This document shows positions 1 to 5,850 of a stretch of DNA of 5,850 bases, piece after piece. The number at the start of each line of letters is the position of its first letter. The first letter of the stretch is position 1. The DNA is taken from NCBI GenBank assembly GCA_020720965.1, contig DYNS01000109.1:2966-8815 (forward strand), read 5' to 3'. This DNA comes from Anaerolinea sp. Its GTDB lineage: Bacteria > Chloroflexota > Anaerolineae > Anaerolineales > Villigracilaceae. The translations under genes were made by a program, and so were the position numbers. The notes under the pieces were generated by a model that searched no databases, had not been told where the DNA came from, and saw only the letters and a program-made list of their open reading frames with translations.

Positions 1-47
1 GGGTTTTGGGGTGGGGGTTTGGAGGGGCATGGCAGGGAAGGGGTGGG
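1..47 (+). other. G-rich tract, putative G-quadruplex
   Basis: Seven runs of three or more G lie at 1-3, 8-11, 13-17, 24-27, 35-37, 40-43 and 45-47. They are separated by loops of 4, 1, 6, 7, 2 and 1 bases, so the tract meets the usual G3+N1-7 quadruplex rule several times over. It lies upstream of the lpdA promoter region and immediately downstream of a left-pointing -10 element, for which the G-rich strand would be the template. The pattern is read directly; folding in vivo is inference. The tract may extend beyond the left edge. Confidence 0.6.
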
Positions 48-65
48 AAATTAGAACACATTTTC

Positions 66-74
66 ATTATAGCA
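66..74 (-). promoter_or_regulatory. Extended -10 promoter element, leftward
   Basis: The minus strand reads TGCTATAAT, a perfect extended -10 (TG-N-TATAAT). No recognisable -35 lies 16-18 bases upstream, which fits an extended -10 promoter. Transcription would start near position 59 and run left through the G-rich tract and off the window, so the served gene is not seen. A possible minus-strand ATG at 28-30 starts an open frame beginning MPLQTPTPKP, but it has no ribosome binding site. Confidence 0.4.
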
Positions 75-106
75 TAGCGATTTGCCGAGGCGTGCCGGGC
101 TTGGGG

Positions 107-135
107 TTACAATCTGCCGATGAATTGGATAAAAT
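107..135 (+). promoter_or_regulatory. Possible lpdA promoter
   Basis: A TAAAAT hexamer (130-135) is one mismatch from the -10 consensus. It is preceded at a 17-base spacing by TTACAA (107-112), a poor -35 match. The predicted start near 142 gives a leader of about 68 bases before the lpdA ATG. The nine-base string TAAAATAAG recurs at 5784-5792 upstream of the next rightward gene, which gives slight support for a -10 role. Confidence 0.3.
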
Positions 136-198
136 AAGTAACCTTTTGCCTGTTGCTTCATCGAAACAGGGTTGCTTTCCCTTTCTAACCCCTCTCAC

Positions 199-203
199 AG
201 GAG
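199..203 (+). promoter_or_regulatory. lpdA ribosome binding site
   Basis: AGGAG sits 6 bases before the ATG at 210. This fixes the lpdA start, and the FAD-binding strand begins within a few residues of that methionine, as expected for the family. Confidence 0.8.
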
Positions 204-209
204 ATTGAT

Positions 210-1610
<1,401 letters not shown>

Positions 1611-1618
1611 TTTCGGTC

Positions 1619-2857
1619 TTACATCGCTTGCAAAAGCCGCTCGCCCGCTTCGGGCGGGTGGCTTTTTTCTATCCGCAGGTCGGTTGCGCCATGAAAGCGC
1701 ATAAAATCGCGCAGGGCGGCGGCGACTGCGCCCATTGTCTCTGGGGCTGGGTCTATGCCTGGCTCCAGGTGCAGGGCTTGCAGTCGCAGGGTTCTGGCGG
1801 CGCGTTCCAGTTTGGGGTCAAAGCGCCCAATCAGGCGCTCTTTGTGCAAAATGGGCAGGCTAAAATAGCCATAGACCCGCTTGGCGGCGGGGGTGTAGGC
1901 TTCAATTCGCTGTCGAAAGCCCCAAAAGGCTTCGTCTCTGCCCTGCGCCCACCAAAGATTATCAAAAGGGGTGAGGAAGGTCGTGCGGGCGGCGCGGATT
2001 TCCCCCTCGGCTGCCTGTTGCAGGGCGGGGAGATTGTCCCGATGTACCAGCAGAGTCTCCTCCCCGCGCAGGGTTTCCCCCCGGATTTCCACCAGAATCC
2101 CGTTTCGGAGCAGTTCCTCCACTGCCGGGCGGGATTGGCGCAGGCGCATCCAGGTATAGTCGCCGGGGTTGCGGGGGTAGCATACCCCCAGGGCGCGGGC
2201 ACCGCGTTCCACCCAAAAGCGATTGCGCTCAGCGGCATCCGGCTCGCGGGTATCCACTCCGGCGGGCAAAACCCGCTCGCGCAGGTCGTACACGCGCTGA
2301 AAGCGTACCCGGTTGCTTATCATCAATTCGCCGCGTGCCAGCAGGTACTCCAGGGCGACTTTGGCGGGTCGCCAATTCCACCAGGCACCGGGCTTGGTTT
2401 CGCCGCGTTCAAAGTCGGAAAGGCGCAGCGCCCCCTCGCGCTCAATCCGCTGCCGCACATGGCGCACCATTGCATCATTTTTCTCCTGCGCCAGCCAGCG
2501 GGCGTAGCCGGGGGAGGGGTTTTCTGCCATTTTGCGTTGGTCGGGCATCTGATAGCGATACTCCTCCATAGGCAGGTAACAGGCGGCATGATACCAACCC
2601 TCAAAGAGCCGTCTTTCTGCGGGGTCGTAGGCAAGCGAGTCGAGATGTTGGGGGGTAAAAGTCCCTAGCCTTGCCCACAGGGTGATGTATTGGGCGCGGG
2701 CAACCCGCTGAAGGGTGTCTATTTGCACTGCGCCCAGGTTTTGGGCTGTTTGCAGCACGGTGGCAGGTTCCGGCTCAGTGTCGGTTGCGTTGGGGCGGGT
2801 GAGACCGGCGGCGTGTAGCGCCAGGGTGCGGAGGGCGGAAAGGGGGTAGGTGGTCAT
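1619..2857 (-). CDS. ycaQ: YcaQ-family DNA glycosylase (HTH_42, QxD type)
   Basis: This protein matches, as I recall the family, E. coli YcaQ and the AlkZ superfamily: winged-helix-rich DNA glycosylases that excise alkylated bases and unhook interstrand crosslinks. The length (412 residues) is typical. The catalytic-motif region is LGAVQIDTLQRVAR, with Q45-I46-D47 giving the Gln-hydrophobic-Asp form that marks YcaQ-like rather than AlkZ-like (Q-x-Q) members. Other family blocks are W88-YHAACYLP (88-96), GAWWNWRP (157-164), FQRVYDL (186-192), LTPFDNLWW (295-303), and YTPAAKRVYGYF (321-332) with LPILHKERLIGRFDPKL (334-350). The start lies 6 bases after the EamA stop codon with no clear ribosome binding site, so translation is probably coupled to that gene. 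The 3' end faces lpdA with 8 bases between the stop codons and contains the lpdA terminator. Substrate range is inferred from the family; older annotation would be 'winged helix DNA-binding domain protein'. Confidence 0.9.
   Translation of the reverse strand: MTTYPLSALRTLALHAAGLTRPNATDTEPEPATVLQTAQNLGAVQIDTLQRVARAQYITLWARLGTFTPQHLDSLAYDPAERRLFEGWYHAACYLPMEEYRYQMPDQRKMAENPSPGYARWLAQEKNDAMVRHVRQRIEREGALRLSDFERGETKPGAWWNWRPAKVALEYLLARGELMISNRVRFQRVYDLRERVLPAGVDTREPDAAERNRFWVERGARALGVCYPRNPGDYTWMRLRQSRPAVEELLRNGILVEIRGETLRGEETLLVHRDNLPALQQAAEGEIRAARTTFLTPFDNLWWAQGRDEAFWGFRQRIEAYTPAAKRVYGYFSLPILHKERLIGRFDPKLERAARTLRLQALHLEPGIDPAPETMGAVAAALRDFMRFHGATDLRIEKSHPPEAGERLLQAM
1632..1668 (+). terminator. 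lpdA intrinsic terminator, inside convergent ycaQ
   Basis: A 12-bp GC-rich stem spans 1636-1662 (two G-T pairs in the outer part, three-base loop). It is followed by six T (1663-1668) and preceded by four A (1632-1635). It begins 25 bases after the lpdA stop codon and is a strong rho-independent terminator for rightward transcription. On the other strand the T-tract is only four long and comes before the ycaQ stop codon, so it should be a weak terminator there. The whole element lies in the ycaQ coding sequence, at codons 399-408. Confidence 0.88.
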
Positions 2858-2863
2858 TTTCGT

Positions 2864-3757
2864 TTACACGAATAAGAGCGCCACCCCGGCAATGGCTATC
2901 ACCGTGCCGAGAATGGCTTGCAGGCTGATGTGTTCTTTGTAGACGTAATGGCTAATGGGCATCATCAACACCGGGGGCAGTGCCATGATGGTGCTGGTAA
3001 TGCCCACCGAGGCGTGCTGTACAGCCAATAGGGAGGCAGAAACGCCAAGTACGGGTCCTACCACCGAGCCGAGAATTGCCCAACGCAGCCCAACCGGGTT
3101 GTCTCGCGCAATGCGGAGGGTTTGGGCGGCTTGTTTTTGCAAGATGGCAAAGAGCCACAAACTCGCGCTGGCTGCCAGCATCCGAATGAGGCTGGCGGCA
3201 AAGGGGGAGAAGCCATCGCTCATGCCTTGTTTGGAAAGTACCAGCCCAATTGCCTGCCCCAGCGCGGCAAGGATGCCGTACACAATCCCTTTGGCGGGGT
3301 CGGTGCCGTGCTGAGGCTCTTTCTCTGGGCGGGTGATGACCACCCAGGAGATTCCGCTGAGGGTCAGGAACATCCCGGTCATTTGCAGGGGGCTGAGGGT
3401 TTCGCCGTACATGCCCCAGGCGATGATGGCGCTGAAAACAGGCGCGAGGCTGAGAAGTAATAATCCCAGCCTTGCGCCCAGGTGACGGTAGGCGGCGAAG
3501 AGGAAGGCATCCCCCAGGGCGAGACCAATGACCCCGGAGAGACTCAGCCAGCCCCAGCGTTCCCAGCCTGCGTGCAGGGGAATGGGCTGGGCATACAGGG
3601 CAGCGTTGATGAGTATGAGAATGGCAAGAGCCAGCACAACCCGCAGCCTGTTGGCGGGCTGTGACCCCAAAAGGCGGGTGGCATTGCTAAAACTGACGGC
3701 AGAGAAGGTCCACAAAAAGGCGGTGACGAGGGCGGCGGTTTCGCCGAGGTAGGGCAT
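2864..3757 (-). CDS. EamA/DMT-family membrane transporter
   Basis: This is a 297-residue inner-membrane protein of the drug/metabolite transporter superfamily with two tandem EamA domains (about residues 4-141 and 157-297). The sequence is dominated by hydrophobic segments consistent with ten membrane helices and an internal repeat. Each half has the conserved glutamate between its last two helices: E119 in YGETLSP and E275 in YKEHISL. A charged linker (about 143-155) separates the halves. The start at 3757 was preferred to a longer open frame because GGAG (3762-3765) sits 4 bases upstream, the first helix begins at once, and the upstream extension overlaps ferritin in another frame and is not membrane-like. 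It lies between the ferritin terminator and ycaQ, with 6 bases to ycaQ. Substrate is unknown; the family exports amino acids, nucleosides, drugs and other metabolites. Confidence 0.9.
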   Translation of the reverse strand: MPYLGETAALVTAFLWTFSAVSFSNATRLLGSQPANRLRVVLALAILILINAALYAQPIPLHAGWERWGWLSLSGVIGLALGDAFLFAAYRHLGARLGLLLLSLAPVFSAIIAWGMYGETLSPLQMTGMFLTLSGISWVVITRPEKEPQHGTDPAKGIVYGILAALGQAIGLVLSKQGMSDGFSPFAASLIRMLAASASLWLFAILQKQAAQTLRIARDNPVGLRWAILGSVVGPVLGVSASLLAVQHASVGITSTIMALPPVLMMPISHYVYKEHISLQAILGTVIAIAGVALLFV

Positions 3758-3761
3758 AGGT

Positions 3762-3765
3762 CTCC
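3762..3765 (-). promoter_or_regulatory. EamA ribosome binding site, decides start
   Basis: GGAG on the minus strand stands 4 bases before the ATG at 3755-3757. It supports this internal start over the longer upstream reading frame. It also shows that only about 22 bases separate the ferritin terminator from the EamA start codon, too few for a separate promoter downstream of the terminator. Confidence 0.55.
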
Positions 3766-3779
3766 GAGATGGGTAGAAT

Positions 3780-3805
3780 AAAAAACCGGGAGCGGCGGCT
3801 CCCGG
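3780..3805 (-). terminator. Intrinsic terminator after ferritin
   Basis: A perfect 8-bp inverted repeat (CCGGGAGC / GCTCCCGG, four-base loop) at 3786-3805 is followed on the minus strand by six T and then ATT. It begins 29 bases after the ferritin stop codon and should end most ferritin transcripts. The EamA gene starts only 22 bases beyond it, so EamA and ycaQ depend on read-through or on a promoter inside or before the ferritin gene. Confidence 0.9.
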
Positions 3806-3834
3806 CGGGTAGTATATCAGCAATTGTTGGCGGC

Positions 3835-4329
3835 TTATTCCGCTTCGCGTTTGGCAAGGCGGTGGTCCAGCATGAGGATGGCGGTTTCGTGGGCTTCGAT
3901 TCGTTTCATGTTGTCCAGAATGTCGGCGGCGTTCTTTTCTTCTTCCACTTGCTCTTCGATGAACCAGTGCAGCATCACCTGGGTGGGGTAGTCTTTTTCT
4001 GCCAGGGCGGTTTCGTAGAGGCTGTAAATGGAGGCGGTGATGTATTCTTCGTGCTTCAGCACTTCTTCCACCGCTTGCATGGCGCTCTGCCATTCGACTG
4101 CGGGGGCGGGCAGGGCGGCGAGTTGGACTTTTCCGCCCCGGTCTAGCAGGTGATTGTAGAACTTCATGGCGTGCTGCCGTTCTTCCTCTGCCTGAACGCG
4201 CAGCCAGTTGCCGAAACCGGGCAGGTTGGAGGCTTCAAAATAGGCAGCCATAGAGAGATACAGGTAGGATGATGCGAATTCTTTGGCAATCTGCGCGTTA
4301 AGGGCGGCTTGCATGGTGGGTGAAATCAT
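3835..4329 (-). CDS. ftn: Ferritin, FtnA-like iron storage protein
   Basis: This is a classical non-haem ferritin of 164 residues that oxidises Fe(II) and stores it as a ferric mineral in a 24-subunit cytoplasmic cage. The ferroxidase ligands fall at the same numbers as in E. coli FtnA: E17 (AKEFASSYLYL), Y24, E49, E50 and H53 (AEEERQHAMKF), E94 (KHEEYI), and E126-Q127 with E129 and E130 (FIEEQVEEEK). This retains sites A and B and the third C-site acids. No haem-ligating Met of a bacterioferritin is evident at the equivalent of residue 52 (Q52 here). The start has AAAGGA (4338-4343) 8 bases upstream. A perfect -10 box lies upstream and a strong terminator downstream, so it is probably transcribed mainly alone. 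No Fur-box-like palindrome was seen in the upstream gap. Confidence 0.96.
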   Translation of the reverse strand: MISPTMQAALNAQIAKEFASSYLYLSMAAYFEASNLPGFGNWLRVQAEEERQHAMKFYNHLLDRGGKVQLAALPAPAVEWQSAMQAVEEVLKHEEYITASIYSLYETALAEKDYPTQVMLHWFIEEQVEEEKNAADILDNMKRIEAHETAILMLDHRLAKREAE

Positions 4330-4373
4330 GGGGGTTATCCTTTGTGAGGAATGTAGGAGAATAAGATGGCGCG

Positions 4374-4402
4374 ATTATAAAACAGGCAGGGGCGGGCAGG
4401 GG
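4374..4402 (-). promoter_or_regulatory. Ferritin promoter with phased direct repeat
   Basis: The minus strand has a perfect TATAAT (4374-4379), predicting a start near 4367 and a leader of about 38 bases. The -35 position at 17-base spacing (4397-4402) is CCCCTG, with no consensus match. Instead, two exact copies of CCCCTGCC (4395-4402 and 4385-4392) lie there, repeated at 10 bases, one helical turn. A good -10, no -35 and helically phased repeats resemble a promoter that needs an activator. That role is inferred. Confidence 0.5.
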
Positions 4403-4412
4403 TTTTGGCGAG

Positions 4413-4426
4413 CCGGTTTTTACCGG
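4413..4426. other. Small inverted repeat downstream of SDR gene
   Basis: A perfect 5-bp inverted repeat (CCGGT / ACCGG) surrounds TTTT, just after the SDR stop codon. The minus strand has no T-tract after it, so it is not a convincing intrinsic terminator. It could be a weak 3' mRNA hairpin or part of the ferritin control region. Confidence 0.3.
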
Positions 4427-4430
4427 ATTC

Positions 4431-5018
4431 TTATGGGAGCAGGCTTTGCCATTGGGATGCCTGTTTCTTGGGCAGGGCAAGCACGCTAATGCCGTAGGGC
4501 GCAAATTCCTGGGCGGCGCGTTGGGTGGCTTCTTGCAGGGCGGCGAGGCTGGCGGTGTAGGTGAGGGGCGCTTGCTCATCTTCATCCAGCAGGTTGAGGA
4601 TGATTCCACTGCCTTGTTGGCGCATCATTCGCCCGGCGCTTTGCATCATCAACAGGGCGCCGAGGGTATTCACCTCGAAGACGCGGTGCAAGTCCCATTC
4701 GTCTATCTCCAGCAGGGGGGCGCGGGGCTGAACGTTGGCGCAGTTGACGAGGATGTCTATTCTGCCGTAGTCATCCTGCACTTCGTTGAGGAGGGCTTGC
4801 ACCCCCACTTTTTTGGCAATGTCTGCCACGTAGGGGCGGGCGGTTCCCCCCGATTGTCGAATTTCGGCAATGAGGGTATCCAGGTTGATGGGGGTGATGT
4901 CGTTGGCGGCGACCCAGGCGCCTTGGGCGGCGAATGCCAAAGCCAGGCTGCGCCCGGTTCCTTTGCCTGCGCCGGTGATGATGGTAACTTTTTGTTGGAG
5001 GTTTTTCAGGGTTGGCAT
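4431..5018 (-). CDS. Short SDR-fold protein, degenerate active site
   Basis: This is a Rossmann-fold protein of the short-chain dehydrogenase/reductase superfamily, 195 residues against about 250 for classical members. The nucleotide-binding half is intact: T15-G-A-G-K-G-T-G22, an acidic residue at the end of strand 2 (D40, suggesting NAD(H)), VADI (64-67), and N92-C-A-N95 in place of NNAG. The structural Asn (N117 in VNTLG) and catalytic Tyr (Y154) remain. The usual YxASK reads Y154-T-A-S-L158, so the catalytic Lys is Leu. The catalytic Ser region reads L-L-D (143-145), with no Ser. The protein stops about 12 residues after the position of the usual PG turn (P183), so the substrate loop and last strand are missing. 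No continuation was found in other frames. Its start overlaps the upstream peptidase gene by 13 bases and lacks a clear ribosome binding site, implying coupling. It may be a cofactor-binding pseudoenzyme rather than an oxidoreductase. Confidence 0.82.
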   Translation of the reverse strand: MPTLKNLQQKVTIITGAGKGTGRSLALAFAAQGAWVAANDITPINLDTLIAEIRQSGGTARPYVADIAKKVGVQALLNEVQDDYGRIDILVNCANVQPRAPLLEIDEWDLHRVFEVNTLGALLMMQSAGRMMRQQGSGIILNLLDEDEQAPLTYTASLAALQEATQRAAQEFAPYGISVLALPKKQASQWQSLLP

Positions 5019-5764
5019 GTGGGGATTTCTTCGGTGTTTTGGTGGGCGTTGAGCGCCAAACCAAAGTAGGGGGAGGGGTCATAGGTGTTGCGGATGTCTA
5101 ACTCATTGGTGTAATGCCCAAAACCATCGTCTTTGACGATGGAAATGTGCAGATGAACCCCAACCGGGTTGCCGGGGTCGCCGGAGTAATTGCCCTGATA
5201 CCCCAGCAGGGTTCCGGCTTCCACAAATTGGTCGCTGGTTCCGGGCGGGAACTGACTGGAGATGAAGGAGTTCCCGGCGGCATCTGCCATGTGGGTGTAG
5301 TAAACCCAAATCTGCCGCCCCGGTTGCAGAGGGTCTTGCGGAACTCGCACGATGAGGGATGATTTCCAGCCCGCTTCGCGGCTGAGGTAGCCGGGGTAGG
5401 CTACCATGACCGGGGTAACGCCCACGTCTGTCCCGGCGAAGATGTCTATGCCCTGGTGTCGATGCCCAGGGCGGAAGGAATCGTCCCAGATGAAGCCGAC
5501 CAAGCCATCGGTGGGGAAGAGAAAGGGCGAGGTTCCGCAGCGGCTCCCGGCGCGGAGAATTCCATCCGAGGAGGGGTCGCTTAAAAATCGCCAGACATAC
5601 TGCCCCCGTGAGACGGTGGGCGCCATTTCTTCATAAAAATACAGGCTCATGCCCCCCAATACACTGATTGCCAACATAACGGTAAGGATTTTCTGCTTCC
5701 ACATGGGCGGCATTATACACTTCTCGAATAAGACGTTAACGATTTTCAGAATCCGCTCTGCCAT
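5006..5764 (-). CDS. M23 (LytM-type) metallopeptidase, membrane-anchored or secreted
   Basis: This is a zinc metallopeptidase of the M23/lysostaphin-like fold, a family that cuts peptide crossbridges in peptidoglycan or regulates such hydrolysis outside the membrane. The zinc motif H103-Q-G-I-D107, the motif YTHM (H158) and H204-L-H206 supply the normal ligands (H103, D107, H206) and catalytic histidines, so it looks active. A hydrophobic segment at about 26-43, preceded by K23-Q-K25, is a signal peptide or anchor. There is no coiled coil or LysM domain, so the substrate is open. The start at 5764 has AGGAGG (5779-5784) but at a long 14-base spacing. An alternative start at M21 (5704) would give a cleaner signal sequence (MWKQK) and lies just after a possible internal promoter. 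The 3' end overlaps the SDR gene by 13 bases. The region 84-240 is the peptidase domain. Confidence 0.88.
   Translation of the reverse strand: MAERILKIVNVLFEKCIMPPMWKQKILTVMLAISVLGGMSLYFYEEMAPTVSRGQYVWRFLSDPSSDGILRAGSRCGTSPFLFPTDGLVGFIWDDSFRPGHRHQGIDIFAGTDVGVTPVMVAYPGYLSREAGWKSSLIVRVPQDPLQPGRQIWVYYTHMADAAGNSFISSQFPPGTSDQFVEAGTLLGYQGNYSGDPGNPVGVHLHISIVKDDGFGHYTNELDIRNTYDPSPYFGLALNAHQNTEEIPTCQP
5712..5739 (-). promoter_or_regulatory. Possible internal promoter in the M23 gene 5' end
   Basis: Within the annotated reading frame the minus strand has TTAACG (5734-5739; 4 of 6 to the -35 consensus), a 16-base spacer and a perfect TATAAT (5712-5717). A transcript would begin near 5705, next to the in-frame ATG at 5702-5704, giving an almost leaderless message. 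It could equally be chance. Confidence 0.3.
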
Positions 5765-5828
5765 TTTTCTTGTGTGCCCCTCCTAAAATAAGCGCAATTC
5801 ACTAATCAATCCAAAAGGAGAACAAACC
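5765..5828. promoter_or_regulatory. Divergent promoter region
   Basis: These 64 bases separate the leftward M23 gene from a rightward gene. They hold the M23 ribosome binding site (AGGAGG on the minus strand, 5779-5784), a rightward TAAAAT -10 candidate (5784-5789) within TAAAATAAG, and AGGAG (5816-5820) for the rightward gene. No good -35 was found for either direction. Confidence 0.45.
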
Positions 5829-5850
5829 ATGACCTTCTATCTTACCTCCC
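5829..5850 (+). CDS. Start of an unidentified rightward gene, partial
   Basis: An ATG at 5829 lies 8 bases after AGGAG (5816-5820) and opens a frame reading MTFYLTS before the window ends. The ribosome binding site and spacing are good, so a real gene start is likely. Seven residues are too few to name a product. Confidence 0.6.

Noticed and set aside
11..208. A 65-residue open frame ahead of lpdA
   Set aside because: It has no ribosome binding site, low-complexity content from the G-rich tract, and it crosses the likely lpdA promoter.
1628..2668. A 346-residue open frame on the plus strand opposite ycaQ
   Set aside because: It is an antisense shadow of a well-supported gene in GC-rich DNA. 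The translation is rich in Gly, Ala and Gln without recognisable domains, and there is no good ribosome binding site. The strong terminator at 1632-1668 would also sit in its first codons.
3758..4093. N-terminal extension of the EamA reading frame (112 extra residues)
   Set aside because: It overlaps ferritin in another frame, is Arg/Pro/His-rich and not membrane-like, and crosses the terminator. The start at 3757 has a ribosome binding site and begins the first helix.
4413..4426. Intrinsic terminator for the SDR gene
   Set aside because: The stem is only 5 bp and no T-tract follows on the minus strand, so it is kept only as a small inverted repeat.
4298..4609. Possible frameshifted C-terminus of the SDR protein
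   Set aside because: The other-frame translation is Pro/Ser/Lys-rich and shows none of the SDR C-terminal features, so the SDR gene ends naturally at 4431.

Overview
The window holds six complete or near-complete protein genes, plus the first codons of a seventh at the right edge. The DNA is fairly GC-rich, ordinary bacterial chromosome, with Shine-Dalgarno starts, short intergenic gaps and rho-independent terminators. The source cannot be fixed from sequence alone. The gene set and protein style suggest a free-living, probably aerobic or facultative bacterium. A Chloroflexota (Anaerolineae-like) origin is my best guess, at low confidence. No tRNA, rRNA, CRISPR array, insertion sequence, integrase or phage gene is visible.

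Layout from left to right. Positions 1-209 are a regulatory region. It has a strikingly G-rich tract with seven G-runs in 47 bases, a perfect extended -10 element pointing left out of the window, and a weaker promoter and good ribosome binding site for the rightward gene. At 210-1610 (+) is dihydrolipoamide dehydrogenase (lpdA), with its own terminator. That terminator lies inside the 3' end of the convergent gene. At 1619-2857 (-) is a YcaQ-family DNA glycosylase with the Gln-hydrophobic-Asp motif. Just upstream of it in the same operon is an EamA/DMT membrane exporter (2864-3757, -). Upstream of that, across a strong intrinsic terminator (3780-3805), is a classical ferritin (3835-4329, -) with a perfect TATAAT box and a 10-bp-phased direct repeat where its -35 should be. 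At 4431-5018 (-) is a short SDR-fold protein that has lost the catalytic Ser and Lys. Its start overlaps by 13 bases the end of a membrane-anchored M23/LytM-type metallopeptidase (5006-5764, -). At 5829 a rightward gene begins and runs off the edge.

Functional reading. All genes between 1619 and 5764 point left and may form one to three transcription units: M23 peptidase plus degenerate SDR; ferritin; exporter plus crosslink-repair glycosylase. Ferritin (iron and oxidative stress), a small-molecule exporter and an interstrand-crosslink glycosylase together suggest a possible defence against DNA-damaging chemistry, but that link is inferred from gene order only. The points most worth following up are the exporter-glycosylase pair, the catalytically degenerate SDR coupled to a cell-wall peptidase, and the regulatory structures at 1-135, 3780-3805 and 4374-4402.
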